A stretch of 64,000 nucleotides of DNA, from assembly GCA_903772945.1 (NCBI GenBank), contig CAICTM010000195.1:29836-93835 (forward strand), read 5' to 3'. This DNA is from Seminavis robusta. Taxonomy: Eukaryota > Bacillariophyta > Bacillariophyceae > Naviculales > Naviculaceae. The notes beneath the pieces are model-generated. The model ran no database searches. It was not told the DNA's origin and saw only the letters and a program-made list of their open reading frames with translations. Positions 34,409 through 45,947 of this stretch are shown in pieces. Numbering within the stretch: the stretch's first letter is position 1; the number at the start of each line of letters is the position of its first letter. The translations under genes were made by a program, and so were the position numbers.

Positions 34409-35444
34409 TTACTCCTCCAGCACAAGATCCGGTGAGTCTTCCTTGAGTCTCTTTTGTATAGTTTTTTTTTGCTTGGTGCTGATGCTCTTGCTGGCCATGA
34501 ACCTGTTGAGAGTGGACATCCGATGCATCCCATTCTTGCCATCGCGGTATCGGTATGTGGCCTCGTAAACATTGTTTCCATCTGTGTAGAGTCCTGGTCG
34601 GACTCTTCTTTCTCTCCAATACATTCCTGAGGAGTCAGAAAAGAAGTGTTTGGGAGAAAAGTTCCACAAGTTTCTGATGACAGGCAAACATAACACACAA
34701 AACAAACATGAAGTTAGCAAACAGGTAGACACTGCAGCGATGTCGAGCTGCTCAATTAAAGAGTTCCTACGTGATAGACAAGGGCACATACCGAACGGAA
34801 CGCTCTCGGACAGTGTATTCGCTATCAATCACTGGCAAATTTGTCTCTGGATTGACCTTTCCGGTATTCTTGTATTTTGCAAAGATGTCAACTTCTCCCT
34901 TTCGAAACAAGTCAGTGATAATGGCTGCTTGATCCACATGCACTAACCTTACGGACCATTTCGATCCAGAAGGTTTTGGACGCGCGTACCATTTGATTGG
35001 TTTTCCTGAAGTTTTGGGGTTGACAACACCCACAAACTGATAATTGTTCGAGTTTTTCGCGGCCTTTTTCTTGACACTGACCAAGGAAGCTGCGGCTTTG
35101 GCAGCAGCTCGATCGGATGCTTCTTCAACGTATCGCTCTTCAGCTCTTCTGCGACGCCGATCCGACATGGCTGTAGATTGAGCCCAACCAGAGGAGGATG
35201 CCGAAGCTTGAAGTTCTTGATCTTTCTTTGCCTTTAGTTCCTTTCGGGCCTCGGATTCTGCCTGCAGACGAGCTCGAAAGACAGGGAGGAACCTGCTCCT
35301 TGCTGTGGCTGGCTCATCCTTGACCTCGGGATCCCAAATAGTCAATGCTTTCAATGGTGACAGAACTCTAAGATTCTTGATGGCGCTGGCGGTAGTCATG
35401 CACAAGACGCAGGCGAGCAGGATTTCAAGATTTCTGCCTTTCAT
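34409..35444 (-). CDS. Secreted or plastid-targeted protein of unknown function
   Basis: Exons complement(34409-34673, 34792-35444), 918 bp or 305 aa. The junction rebuilds SVRNLWNFSP in frame. The first 21 residues form a signal peptide with a likely cut after TASA. A coiled-coil-like, Lys/Glu/Ala-rich central part (RLQAESEARKELKAKK) is followed by a conserved-looking domain: YQFVGVVNPKTSGKPIKWYA, a WSVRLVHVDQAAIITDLF segment, then YWRERRVRPGLYTDGNNVYE and TYRYRDGKNGM. I do not recognise the family. The aromatic- and Arg-rich end suggests a folded domain and not low complexity. Confidence 0.7.
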
Positions 35445-36192
35445 TTTGAGATCGGCTCAAAGTAAATTGTTGTGATAGTGGCACAGCTACTAGGAGAGAT
35501 TGCGGTGTGAGTGTGTTAGGTAGAAGCTCCTTGCTTGTTGTGGGCAGCTATGTATCGGTATCCGCCATTTTGTGGCTGATTTGATTTTCTTGATGTTTTT
35601 CACTTCCACTTGGAAGTATGTCACTTCGGATGCGCATTTGCCCCGAACCGGTACGGTACAGTAGCTTTGCCCCGCTGGGCATTGGAACGACAGCAGGGAT
35701 CGTTGCAGTTATTATTGTGTGTCGAACATGGCTACAGGTACCCAACAAAGTTAAGCTATCTCTGGCCGCTACAGGTACCCACAGCTGGATCCCCATTGTA
35801 TCCCCCATATGACGCTCCTTGTGGTCGGACTACCTGGTACCCGGGAACTGTAACTTGCCAGCCAGCTTCCAACAACAGCCACTACATGTACATGTGCCGT
35901 TGTTCCTAGGTAGTTGAAAATGAGCCTAGCTGGACTCGTCACTCGACTCGTCACTCTAGGGAAGCGGCACGGAACCGGTACCTCCAATTGCAATTATTGT
36001 ACGTGAATAATATCTTGTTACTAGAGTACTTGCCGCAAATATACCGTTGATGTGGCTCAAGTTGATTTCTTTGGAGGGTGCCTTTGCAGTATGAGGCTTT
36101 TCAAGGCCCTCTGAAGCCAGTGCTCCCTTGAATGATAGTACTAGCCATATCAGATTTGCTCACTACCCGTCAATTGCTAGAAAATCTCTTTC
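35445..36192. other. Intergenic, no gene recognised
   Basis: Contains several ACCGGTACGGTAC / CAGGTACCCA / TACATGTACATGT short palindromes. No coding signal seen. Confidence 0.4.
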
Positions 36193-36918
36193 TTAGTACT
36201 TTGCCAAGACATCTGCCATTCGAACAACGGAGTATTCCTTTTCTTCAATGATGACTTCGTTGCCCGCAAAGTCACGGAATTTTACCATGTCACCAACCTC
36301 GACCTCCATCGCCATCACGGTTCCATCCGCAGCCATTCGACCAGGTCCTACCTTGACAACTTCTCCAGTAGACGGTCGATTATCGGTCTTGGAAGACGAT
36401 GCTATAAGAATACCACCTTCAGTGGACTGTTCTTGTCTTTCCACGTAGACCAGAACACTGTCGCGAGTGACATCGGCACTTTCCAGAGTTAACTCGTCGC
36501 CTGTGAACTTGACCAACACGTCATCATCTCTGATCAAAATGTGCCTTGCGCCGTCCAAGTCAATCTCGGTTCCATCGTATTTCCCATACACCACACCTTC
36601 TCCTACCGACACTGGCATATCAAAGACAATTCCGGAATCCTGATGCGTCTTGCCAGGGCCAACAGAAACTACCTTCCCTTCTGTTTTTTTCACTTTGGCT
36701 TTTCCTGTCAATAAGATTCCACCATCTGTCTGCTCCTTCAAGTCGGCAATCTTGACCAGCATAAAATTGTTCAAAGGGGTCACATCACCCGCAATCTTTC
36801 GACCATCCAGTGTGGCGGCATAAAGGTGAGTTGAAGAATCCCTTCCAACAGCCGGGGGTGCGAAGGATTGGATACCCTTCAGTAAAAGGAAAAAGCCAAT
36901 TACAGAGACAACCTTCAT
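36193..36918 (-). CDS. Plastid co-chaperonin Cpn20 (double GroES)
   Basis: 241 aa, single exon. Two GroES/Cpn10 domains in tandem: residues about 45-138 (PLNNFMLVKIADLKEQTDGG, GGILLTGKA mobile loop, DDDVLVKF end) and about 145-241 (DSVLVYVERQEQSTEGG, GGILIASSS mobile loop, VVRMADVLAKY end). The N-terminus (MKVVSVIGFFLLLKG then IQSFAPP) is a signal peptide followed by a clear ASAFAP-type motif with Phe at +1, so import into the complex plastid is expected. It caps the plastid Cpn60 folding chamber. Confidence 0.93.
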   Translation of the reverse strand: MKVVSVIGFFLLLKGIQSFAPPAVGRDSSTHLYAATLDGRKIAGDVTPLNNFMLVKIADLKEQTDGGILLTGKAKVKKTEGKVVSVGPGKTHQDSGIVFDMPVSVGEGVVYGKYDGTEIDLDGARHILIRDDDVLVKFTGDELTLESADVTRDSVLVYVERQEQSTEGGILIASSSKTDNRPSTGEVVKVGPGRMAADGTVMAMEVEVGDMVKFRDFAGNEVIIEEKEYSVVRMADVLAKY

Positions 36919-37479
36919 GGTTCAGTTTCGTTCTTCTTGTTATACAACAAGGCAGATAGAATGTGGTTCTTGCTATTGGCAGCTAGTAGCTAGTAGTGGC
37001 ACGGATGGAACTCTTTCAGTTTCTTCTCCAAGCCCAGAAGTGCGCAACACCAGTGCTTCCTTTGATGCCATGGCTTCACACTTCAGATCCAATAACGTCA
37101 TCTTTCTCTCGTACGGTAGGAGGACAGACGCTTAATGCCAGCAAAGCTGCTGTACACATCAACCCAAAATAGCAGCTAGGTACCGGTATATTACGTACGG
37201 TACTAGTAGCGCTACCATCCTGAAGTGCGATGTAGCAAACCCCATCACTGTTAACTTTAAAAAAAAAAGAATTACGCTTTCCCCGGAGGGATTATGTTCT
37301 ATGTTTACATTTTGAAACGGTCTGTGAGAGCCTCGCACTAGGGCCAGCCTTTAACCGTTTGTGGGTATAGAGGAATGTCGGGAATGCATCTTGACATGGA
37401 TTTGTTTGTGGTGTTTTCGTGGGAGCGATATGGCTCCCTTTTTTATTGTTTGTGGTGTGTTTGGTTTAGTTAGCAGGTG
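36919..37479. other. Intergenic, no gene recognised
   Basis: Upstream of Cpn20. A poly-A run at 37260-37269 and TACCGGTA near 37183. No coding signal seen. Confidence 0.4.
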
Positions 37480-38756
37480 GGCCCAGAATGATCCAGTTTT
37501 CCATCAGATTGTGTTCATAAGTCTGGTCATTTCGAGGTTGAACTTGGTCTGCCGCCGCTGCAGTTCGAGCGTTCTCCACACTGGCTATCCAATGTTGTTT
37601 GTCTGTGTTTGTTTGCTCCAAGATGGAGTGGATGCCATGTGCAAATAAGGGTCTGTCTTCTGGACGAAGGCTGGTGGAGCCCAGGGACCATTGGACCATT
37701 GGTACTGTATTTCTTTGTTGAGGGTAGTTCAGAGGTGGGGATCAAAGGTGGGGTGGGGGTCGTTGTGTTTTATGTGGTTTCTATGGTCCCACATGTCTCA
37801 GGAGGTGTCCAGCAGCTTCCTGACTACGGCAGTGGTCCACCTGAGGCCATGGCGGCGATTGCCCATGGATTTGTAGTGGGCGTGTTGCAGTTGAGTGAAC
37901 CGATGGCTGATGCGTCCCAACATGAGATTGTACCAGCCTATCTCGGTCTGTTCTGCCAAGGTGGCTCTAACTTCAGCCCGGAGGGGCCCAAAGTGACGAG
38001 GGCTTTGTTTGCCCCAGGCCCAGAGGTGCTCGATGATGCTGTACCACAGGGCTTGGTTGGTACCAAGTTTCTGAAGGTGGTTGTCGAGGGAGACCAGTGT
38101 TTCTGCCCAGGTGAGTCTCGCGCCTTTGCTTCAGCACTGAAGCAGGTGTTCAGGGTTTTCATTTGGATCAGCACAACGGGGGCAGCAGGAGTGATCCCAG
38201 ATCTTCCGGATAGGCATAGATCGGCCAACGCCGCAGAATACGGTGGTGTGCTTCGTTGGCCAACGTCTTTTGGCTTTGGGCATGCGCCTGAGGGCCTGAT
38301 TCAATGCGTTCCAATTGATTTTTCTGAGGGTGTTGTGTGGTAAGCCAAGCTTGCGGGCCATGTAGGGTCTGACTATTGGTGCGTACATACGCTCGTAGAG
38401 GTTTGTTTTGTCCAAGTATGACAAGGGTTGGGCTTGCCACGAGAGTTGCCAGCTTTGCCCTCCAACGTGCTGGAGGTTGGGCTCCCGGTCCCAGGTTTCT
38501 CTCAGGAAACTCTTGGCCTCCCTGTCCACCAAAATTTTCTGTTGTTCCCACCATGTCAGTTGCTGGGGTTCCTTTTTGTCATCCGCATGTCCAGCAACGT
38601 ACGGTAGGTCGGAGTGACTTGAATTCCTGCCTCCTTGAGCTGTTGCCTTTGGTGTTGGCAGGAAAGGAGCAGGTCATAGTGTTTGCCACTGGGGCGGAGT
38701 GGTTCGTATTCTTCCAATTTGTTAACCAAAGCAGCGGCTACCGGTAGCGCTAGCAA
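37480..38756 (-). pseudogene. Decayed retroelement RNase H / zinc-binding region
   Basis: Minus-strand frames read, from high to low coordinates: LPVAAALVNKLEEYEPL, then after a frame change VAGHADDKK and WWEQQKILVDREAKSFL (RNase H-like end), then QALRRMPKAKRRWPTKHTT, GRSMPIRKIWDHSCCPRC and ENPEHLLQC (CxxC...HxxxC), an in-frame TGA, then WAETLVSLDNHLQKLGTN, IGWYNLMLGRISHRF, a second TGA, and DMWDHRNHIKH. This resembles the tail of a diatom non-LTR-type retroelement ORF, as I recall that family. Both TGA codons sit where Trp would be expected, so TGG-to-TGA decay is likely. Confidence 0.6.
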
Positions 38757-38878
38757 AGCACATCAACACAATGGTACGATGCGGCAGCAAGAGAAAAGGA
38801 CGGAGAGAAGCCCATTGTCGTCTGTTTATCAAGCTAAATCTAGCTAGTAGTAAGATTTATACTTGTGTATGAATTCTC

Positions 38879-41096
38879 TCAATAACAACACACGTCCAGC
38901 AGATTCTGGCCCACATCGCTTGAAATCATTCGCAAATATGCAATCCCCTCTTTGTTCATCACTGTTTCGCCTCGATCATTTCGTAAGTGACCAATACCAA
39001 TGCTCTCGTAATTGGCAAGTATGTGATCGACTTCCAATTCGGAAAACCTTGGTACCTCCAATATATGGAGAGCTGCGCCAGCGTGACCAGCAGCGACTGA
39101 GCGACTCGCATATGCTGTCAATGCGTCCGTACATTTTCGTGCAATCGCACAAGACTCGGATATTCCAACAATGACACCCCCACGTTTGGGAGCAATCGGT
39201 GTTTTCAACGGGATTTCCTCGTCCTCCTCCAACGACAGCGCCATGGCATCAAGAGCAGGTTTGAAGAGGTTGATCTGGTCGTATGGGATGGCAGTCTCAA
39301 CGCTATCATCGTAGTCCATGTGGAAGTAGTGACCAGGTTCAAAGTAGCAATTGAACTCATCGAGCGCCATCAAGAATGGTTTGTCGGTTTGTTTCGTCAA
39401 GACATCCACCGTCACGGTGAAGCACATGGCAGCATGTGCCACGTTTGCTTTGGCGGCTTTCAATAGGTCCACCAAAAGCATGCTACCACTGCCCGAGTAA
39501 CCTGACAGATCTTCCAATTGCCTCTCGGTAAAGAATTGTTGCATTGTCGCTTCGTCGGCTTCCATTCCCTCCAGGTCGGATTCATGGCGAGTCATCAATT
39601 CGTCGCACACTTCCTGTGACAGCACAGGAAGGTCGTATAGTTCCTTGTTTTTGGGATTGGGTTCAATGTAGTATCCAAGTTTGTGAAGGCGGTTTCCATC
39701 CGGCATGTAGAGCACTATGTAGCCTGACTTTCTCGCCGCTGCTACCACAGATGCAATCGCTGCGGTCTGACGTTGTGCAAACAAAGGCAGGGATACATCA
39801 GTGAGCGCCAGGAAACCCCATGGTTCAGTCAGTTAGCCAATCTATCTACTAGAGGCAAGTAAACCTACCTTTCCCACACCTCTGCGCCCAGTTACCAAGA
39901 CACGTGCCGATTCCGATTCCTGTAAAGCACGAGCAATGTCCCTTGTTGATTGACGTAACATGATCCTCTTGGACTTGCTGTGGGCTGAAAGCTCCCACTC
40001 CTCCACCATTCTACCAGGTCCATCATGTGGATGAGGTTTCAGAGGCATTAGAATACTGGGAACCATTTGGTCCTCTGGGTCCTTTGCACTGTAGCAATCC
40101 ATAAAGACTGGCACTGCTTTCTCATCTGATGCTTCGTCTTTTTCATCGGCCGACTCGGCTCCATCGGATGATGCCAACTCTGTTGGTGTTTCCTTTTTGA
40201 ACGTTTTCAAATAGGACTCCAATGCTCGTTCCACCCATCGTCCAAACTGTGGATGTCCCGAGAGTATGGACTCTTTCACGCGTAGTTGGTGTTCCACCGA
40301 CTCAAACAAGGCATCCACGGCATCTTGTTTTTCTTGCCATGTTGGAAGTGTCAATATGCCTGGAAGTTTAGGTTCAGCAGCCTTGACAACTTCCTTTCGA
40401 ATCTTTTCGTAAATGGCCTGTCGGCGCAGATTGGCGTATTCTTTGGATTGACCGTGGCCTGGATGGGGAAACGGTGGGGGTGGCAACGGCAGCTGTGCAA
40501 GTTCTGATAGAGTGGGTATTCCACCTGAATGAAAGCAACGCAATACAGTAGTAAAAAAAGAGGACAATTGTTTAGCAATGATCCAGTCTGTTCATTACTT
40601 GCAACTTGAAAACACAATACGGTAAGACAATGCTTGCTACCCCTTATAGTAGCTTACCTTTGAATATCTCGACTCGTTCCTTACTGATTCTGGAGACAAA
40701 ATCGGGAGACCAGTCGGGAATGTCATCAAATTCAATTTTAGTTTGCCATCGCTCTTCTGAAATTTCCATGCTGTCCGTCCACAAGGGTATCGGAATGTCG
40801 GCAATGTCAATCTTTTGCGACACTTGCTCTTTCTTGTCGGCCGTGGAAGGATCGCCACCAAAGCGGCCAGTAGATCCACCAAGCTGTCTGCTGCTACTCC
40901 CCCCTGCGCTATCACTCTCACCAAACAAGTTGGCATAGATTTCCTGGGTTCGCGTATTGTCTTCTTTCTCATCATTGTCGCCGCCATCGGACATCCATCG
41001 TATTGTGGGAGCTACGGTTCCAACAATTTTCGTTTCTTGACGGCAACCCGATGTTGCACGCAAGGAGGATCGGGATAATCTGACAAGTCGCCACAT
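38879..41096 (-). CDS. Mitochondrial ribosomal protein mS29 (DAP3-like GTPase)
   Basis: Exons complement(38879-39766, 39869-40524, 40658-41096), 1983 bp or 660 aa, all phases consistent. The start MWRLVRLSRSSLRA is Arg-rich without acids, a mitochondrial presequence. The P-loop GRRGVGKT (about residues 359-366) is rebuilt exactly across intron 2. Neighbouring DAP3 features are the beta-strand GYIVLYMPDG, LMALDEFNCYFEP (Walker B-like), and a C-terminal domain with FSELEVDHILANYESIG. mS29 binds guanine nucleotide in the small mitoribosomal subunit. The protein is much longer than animal DAP3 (about 400 aa), mostly through an N-terminal extension and an acidic insert. Confidence 0.87.
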
Positions 41097-41415
41097 GACT
41101 AGCGTTGCAGCTTGCTTCTTTGACTGCACTACTCTACTTTGTTAGTTGAAAGATTTTGGTGCCGTCGTTGTGGGTTGTGGGTGTTGTGGAACCATGCGCC
41201 ATGGCCGCTCATTTTGACAGATCACGAGTAATCCAGTCACTAACTCTGGCCCTACGGTATGCTCCGTGAACAAGCAAGCAAGTTGAAGTTGTTTCCAGCC
41301 CCTCATTTTTCTCACTTCACACCCTGCCGCCACAGCGCATCAAACATCAAACCAAACTCCTCAAGCGATCAAACCAAAACCCATCACGGTACCAACCTAT
41401 CGATTAGCCATCATC
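41097..41415. promoter_or_regulatory. Shared upstream region, mS29 / HisIE
   Basis: 319 bp between two divergent start codons, so both promoters must lie here. No specific motif can be assigned. GGTACC is present at 41388-41393. Confidence 0.45.
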
Positions 41416-42903
41416 ATGGAATCGTTGCCATATCCTTCCTTTGTCTCTCAAGTCCCAGTCGATGCCTCTCAAAATCGTGCTGGTCTGACGGCAGTGGGAA
41501 GATGCCGAATCAACCCAGAAGTCGCCAGCGACGAGTATCGAGCCATTGTGGCCAAGAACGCGGAACAAGCCAAGGTGGACACCAACAGTGGTGGTGGCGA
41601 TAAGGACGCCCAGAAAAAGCTCAAGAAAAAGTACATGAAAGAAGGCGTGGCAATGGCCAAGAAATTCTTAAAGGCGACTCTGCAATTGGATGTCAGCGTC
41701 GTGGAAGTGGAAATAGTCGTGGCGCCGAAAGATTTGGTGGACACGGATGGTTGCTTGGCAGCCTGCTTGTTGGATGCCGGGTGTCAAACAATTGTCACGG
41801 ATGGAACCCAGCTGGAAGCTATGGACGCGGCAAAAATCCCACGGGAGCGACTGGCGGCCCATTTTACGGGTGCAGACAACCTATGCCAGAAATTCGAAGC
41901 GGCTGCTCCACTGGCCAGTTCTGTCAGTGTGGAATTGGATGCCACCAGCAGTAGTACCTTGGAAACCATTCTATCAGTTTTTGAATCTACAGCCAACGTC
42001 GTCAAGGAACATTCATTGGAATGTGTGGTGCAAATTGTACCCTCTCAAGATGAATCACAGCTGGAAAGTTTGATGAGTGAAATTCATGCCAAAGCACCCA
42101 AAGGGAAAATCGCCTTGGTTGATCCCACAGCTCGACAACTTGGCTTAAGCTATGCTGCCTACATTCGCACGGATCGAGAGGATAAACTCTACACAACCGT
42201 GGTCTGCACTCGCAATGGAGAGGCTCTGGGGTTGGTTTACTCTTCCAAGGTAAGCCTTCTGCGAATAGTACAGTATCATTTCTGGTCTCTTTGAGAAACC
42301 CACAAAACCTGACTCAACTCAACTCAACTTCTTCATATTATTCAACAGGAATCTATTGTGGCATCTCTCGAATGCGCTCGTGGCGTGTACTACTCCCGGT
42401 CCCGCAATCAACTTTGGCGAAAAGGTGATACATCGGGCCATTATCAAACCCTCCATCGATTGGACATTGATTGCGACGGAGATGCCATCAGGTTTACCGT
42501 GACGCAACGAGGCGATGATAAGGCTGCCTTTTGTCATCTCAATACGTTGACATGTTGGGGCAATCCCCGTGGTGTTCTGCATCTGCAGGAAACACTGCAG
42601 GATAGATTCAAATCCGCGCCCGAGGGCTCCTACACGAAACGCCTCTTTGATGATCCCAACTTGTTGCGAGAAAAGTTGGTGGAAGAAGCTCAGGAACTTT
42701 CGGAAGCTACGGAAAAGGACGATGTTGCCGGGGAATTGGCCGACGTTATGTACTTTGCAATGGTTCGAGCCGTCGCTGCCGGTGTTACCTTTGACGATGC
42801 CATTGCTGAACTAGATTCCAGGTCTCGGAAGGTGACGAGGCGACAGGGAGATAGCAAAGCATATCGTACCGAGGTGGCCAACAAGATCTTGGAGGGAAAG
42901 TAG
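41416..42903 (+). CDS. Histidine biosynthesis bifunctional HisI-HisE with His4-type N-domain
   Basis: Exons 41416-42249 and 42349-42903 give 462 aa. From residue 279 the second exon encodes ESIVASLECARGVYYSRSRN, LWRKGDTSGHYQ and FTVTQRGDDKAAFCHLNT, the phosphoribosyl-AMP cyclohydrolase with its zinc Cys/His residues, then FDDPNLLREKLVEEAQEL and ADVMYFAMVRAVAAGV, the phosphoribosyl-ATP pyrophosphatase helices with metal-binding Glu/Asp. Together they catalyse steps 2 and 3 of histidine synthesis. The first 270 residues (DVDGCLAACLLDAGCQTIV-like core) resemble the N-terminal domain of fungal His4, but no histidinol dehydrogenase domain follows. No plastid presequence is obvious. Confidence 0.9.
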
Positions 42904-44873
42904 GTTTGATTGAAACTGAAACGAGCAAAAAGATCAATCAATCAGCACCATGCCGTAGCAATGTTTCACGATAGTACTCGGCAGCTTTCCTCATTGTATT
43001 CATGCACCCTAGCTGTAGTACCAGTACAAGCCTAAACTGTCGTTGCAATGCACAGCCTACCAGTTTCCATGTTTTCCCCGCAAGGAAGTAATCGGACCGT
43101 CCCTGGTACCGGTACCGGTACTAGCTAGTACCGGTTAGTGTGACCGTACCGTACCGGTAAAGGAAAGGTGAATTTCAATCACGCCTGCGCAAAACCGCAG
43201 TCGACTTGACTCGGCTCGGCTGGAACTCCTGCGGTTCGAGCTGCAGCAGGGTTTGCGCAAGGAAGCTGCTTCTTGCATCAACATGTACCCCCTCCGCACT
43301 GTTGGTTGCCACAGCAATCTCCAGTGGCCCCGCTCAGCTCCATCACATTCGTCCCAAAGGTCAGCATCGAGCGATGCGCATCACCAGCTTCCCTGGCTGC
43401 CTCCCGGTGGGCACTGTCTACCGGCAAGATCCGTTTCTTTGAAGCTGCACTGTCAACTCAACCAGCAAGAAAGCAAGGACTTCTACTACGGCGCCCTCTT
43501 TGTGCATCATGCGTCCCATATCACGTCATTTCGCTTGGCATCGAGCGTACTGCAGCACATGCCCTTCAATAGGGTTGTGGCTCTAGCTATCTAGCTGGTA
43601 GATTTCGGTTGCTACGGTTAGTTTTAAGGGTCATTGGCTGGGCACGGAGCTTCCCCGGCCCCAATGGTCTTCTGGCTGGCTACTCTAGTACAGTAGAGAA
43701 GGAACCGATAGAGCGTGAACGATCCAATAGCTGCTACAGAGTGTGGGGCAATTTGGTGCTCATTTCTCCAGCGAACATGACCGTAGCGAGAGGATTTGAT
43801 GCATCATTCACTTTGGGTGGACTGCACTGGCAACTGTAACTGCCAGGTCACCAGCTGTTGCAGCTACTCCTTCTACTACACTAGTTATAAGCTAGAGCGT
43901 CAAAAGACCCCTCCTGTCACCTATCCCAGAGCCTGCTCCACCCGGCCTGAAGCTACAGGAAACAAAGAAGAGCTATCGGTTCCTTCTTCCTGCCAGTCTT
44001 CTCCGTTCAGGGAGGGTAGGCTGGGGATAGGGACAAGTTGCTAATTCGCCGCTTGGGATTCTTGGCTACATTGACTCACCGATAGTTTCGCTCCTGAAGA
44101 TCGGGAGACGCAGGCAGCACCCACTATAGCTTCAATAGAGGTTCCCTGTGGTACCGTTTCGCTCTCGCACGGGAAGTTCAGGATAAATCTAGCTCCTTGA
44201 GAGACAAACAACCTCCGCCAAGAAGATTCGCTGGACTCGCCCCATCGCTCCATCTGGCATTTACTATATCTGGACCTTACCCCCCCCAGCCGGATGAGCG
44301 AAATGGCGTCGCTGGTCAAATTGGTACCATAGAAGTCGCCACTGGCTAAATACTCCTAGCGCAGCTCCCGAGTTATCACATATCTGCATAGTGGTGGTCG
44401 CTGCTCTGCCACCAGCCTGCCTTCAACACCTACACATAGCTGCTCCAACGCTCCACACTCACCTGTCACATAACATCTGGTGAGCTTTTGGAGCAAGCAA
44501 ATGAGGTCCGCTTCGGTCTTTCTCCTGGACAGTCATATGACCTCAATGGTCATTGTTTCTAAATCTCGTTGTTCCACACCAGGGAAGTTGTTATCTGTGA
44601 GAATTAATCAAAGCCAAATGATTTCAGAACTCTGCACTGTCAGTTCTGGTCATGGTTTCTGAAAAGACTGGCATAATGACTGCTGCCGACCAGTGAGGTC
44701 GAACATGTATTCTCTGATTGCATGCAGTCTTTTGGCAACGATCGGATGAAACATGACCGTTGGGTCGAGAGGTTTGGATGCACGCCAACCTGGTTTCGGT
44801 AGGGTTTGTACCTGGTCGCTGATGGGGTTGGAAGCTTCGCTGGAAAACGAATGAGATCGCTCCTCATAAAAAA
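42904..44873. other. Long intergenic region, no gene recognised
   Basis: About 2 kb. A dense GGTACCGGTACCGGTACTAGCTAGTACCGG tract lies near 43104-43135. Several modest open frames on both strands lack any recognisable family. Nothing else seen. Confidence 0.45.
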
Positions 44874-45947
44874 ATGAGAGTGAATGCATCCACATACACA
44901 CATTTTCCAGCCACGACCGACCAAACAGCAACAAAACAAGACAAAACAATGATGAGCGCTTTTGAGAAATACCACCGTAGCTATTACAACTACAACAGCT
45001 ACCAACCTGCCCAACCTGCTCCTCAGAGTGAAGCCCCGCCCAAGCGAAAGATGGAGGAAGACACCGAGGAGGTTGCCAGCTTTTTGCTTTCACTGAAACA
45101 CCGCAGCGTGACGCCAGAACCCTCTGCAACGGCCTCTGTCGAGCCTTATTATCAGCACTACTCGCCTCAGCCCGTTGCCAGCTTTGCTCCCCTGGAACAA
45201 CCCGCTCAAAAAGCTGTAGATAAGACTCCTCCAGCCTTGATGATGGAAGACGCTATTGCCATGGGGGGAGATATTCCAGTGGAGGGCCTCCTTGGCGACA
45301 GCAAGTTGGTGCTCACCAAAGACCGAGACTTGGTTCCAGACGCTCTGTTTGTGGCCATGGCTCAGATGCGACCCTGCAAGTTGACTCAAGCCGACCGCGT
45401 GGGCTGCTACAAGAGCCGGGAAGTTGGTTTTGTGGGCATGTGCTGCATTCATTGTTCCGGACAGCCCGGCTTTGGTCGCTATTATCCCAATTCCGTGCGA
45501 AGTCTAGCCCAAACCACCACCAGTCAAACCATCCTCAAGCATGTGGGAAACAAATGCCGATTCTGCCCACCTCACATTCGCCAAGCCGTCAATGAACTCC
45601 AGCGTCAGCAAGCTGCTCGGGAAGGCATGTCCACGGGACGTCCTCGCTACGGTTCGCGAAAAATCTTTTTCCAACGTGTTTGGGCTCGATTGCACGGTGG
45701 ACCCATGATGGAAGAAGATGACGCCTCGTCCAACCAGACACCCAGTGACTTGGAGAGCGAGATTCAGAGCCGCCAAAGCTCTCCGGCTACCTCGGACGAT
45801 GAGTCCAGTCTCCAGCATCTACCTAAGTCGGTCAAGCGGAAGTTTGGGGCACTTCCTACCCAGAAAAATCTCAAGCGATCCTTGGCGGCTGCTGCTGACG
45901 AGGACGAGAATTCCGCCTCCAAGCGGCCTCGTTTTCTCACCAACTAA
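44874..45947 (+). CDS. Cys/His-motif protein related to a diatom-type family, function unknown
   Basis: 357 aa from the first ATG, or 332 from MMSAFEKYH at 44949, which is the more natural start because the preceding 25 residues look non-conserved. The core (about 160-265 from the first ATG) reads LVPDALFVAMAQMRPC, GFVGMCCIHC, GFGRYYPNSVRSLAQ, TILKHVGNKCRFCPP and IRQAVNEL. The arrangement CxxC, YP-S, HxxxxCxxC suggests one or two metal sites. Flanks are low-complexity with basic clusters (KRKM, RKIFFQRV, KRKF, KRPRF) that could be nuclear signals. It shares the general Cys/His layout of the 25916-27979 protein but is not a close copy. No function assigned. Confidence 0.75.
   Translation: MRVNASTYTHFPATTDQTATKQDKTMMSAFEKYHRSYYNYNSYQPAQPAPQSEAPPKRKMEEDTEEVASFLLSLKHRSVTPEPSATASVEPYYQHYSPQPVASFAPLEQPAQKAVDKTPPALMMEDAIAMGGDIPVEGLLGDSKLVLTKDRDLVPDALFVAMAQMRPCKLTQADRVGCYKSREVGFVGMCCIHCSGQPGFGRYYPNSVRSLAQTTTSQTILKHVGNKCRFCPPHIRQAVNELQRQQAAREGMSTGRPRYGSRKIFFQRVWARLHGGPMMEEDDASSNQTPSDLESEIQSRQSSPATSDDESSLQHLPKSVKRKFGALPTQKNLKRSLAAAADEDENSASKRPRFLTN

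Noticed and set aside
37609-38343. 244-codon plus-strand ORF
   Set aside because: It is antisense to the RNase H-region relic, which shows recognisable motifs on the minus strand.
37480-38756. Selenocysteine reading of TGA in the retroelement region
   Set aside because: Other frameshifts are present and both TGA codons align with Trp positions, so this is ordinary decay.
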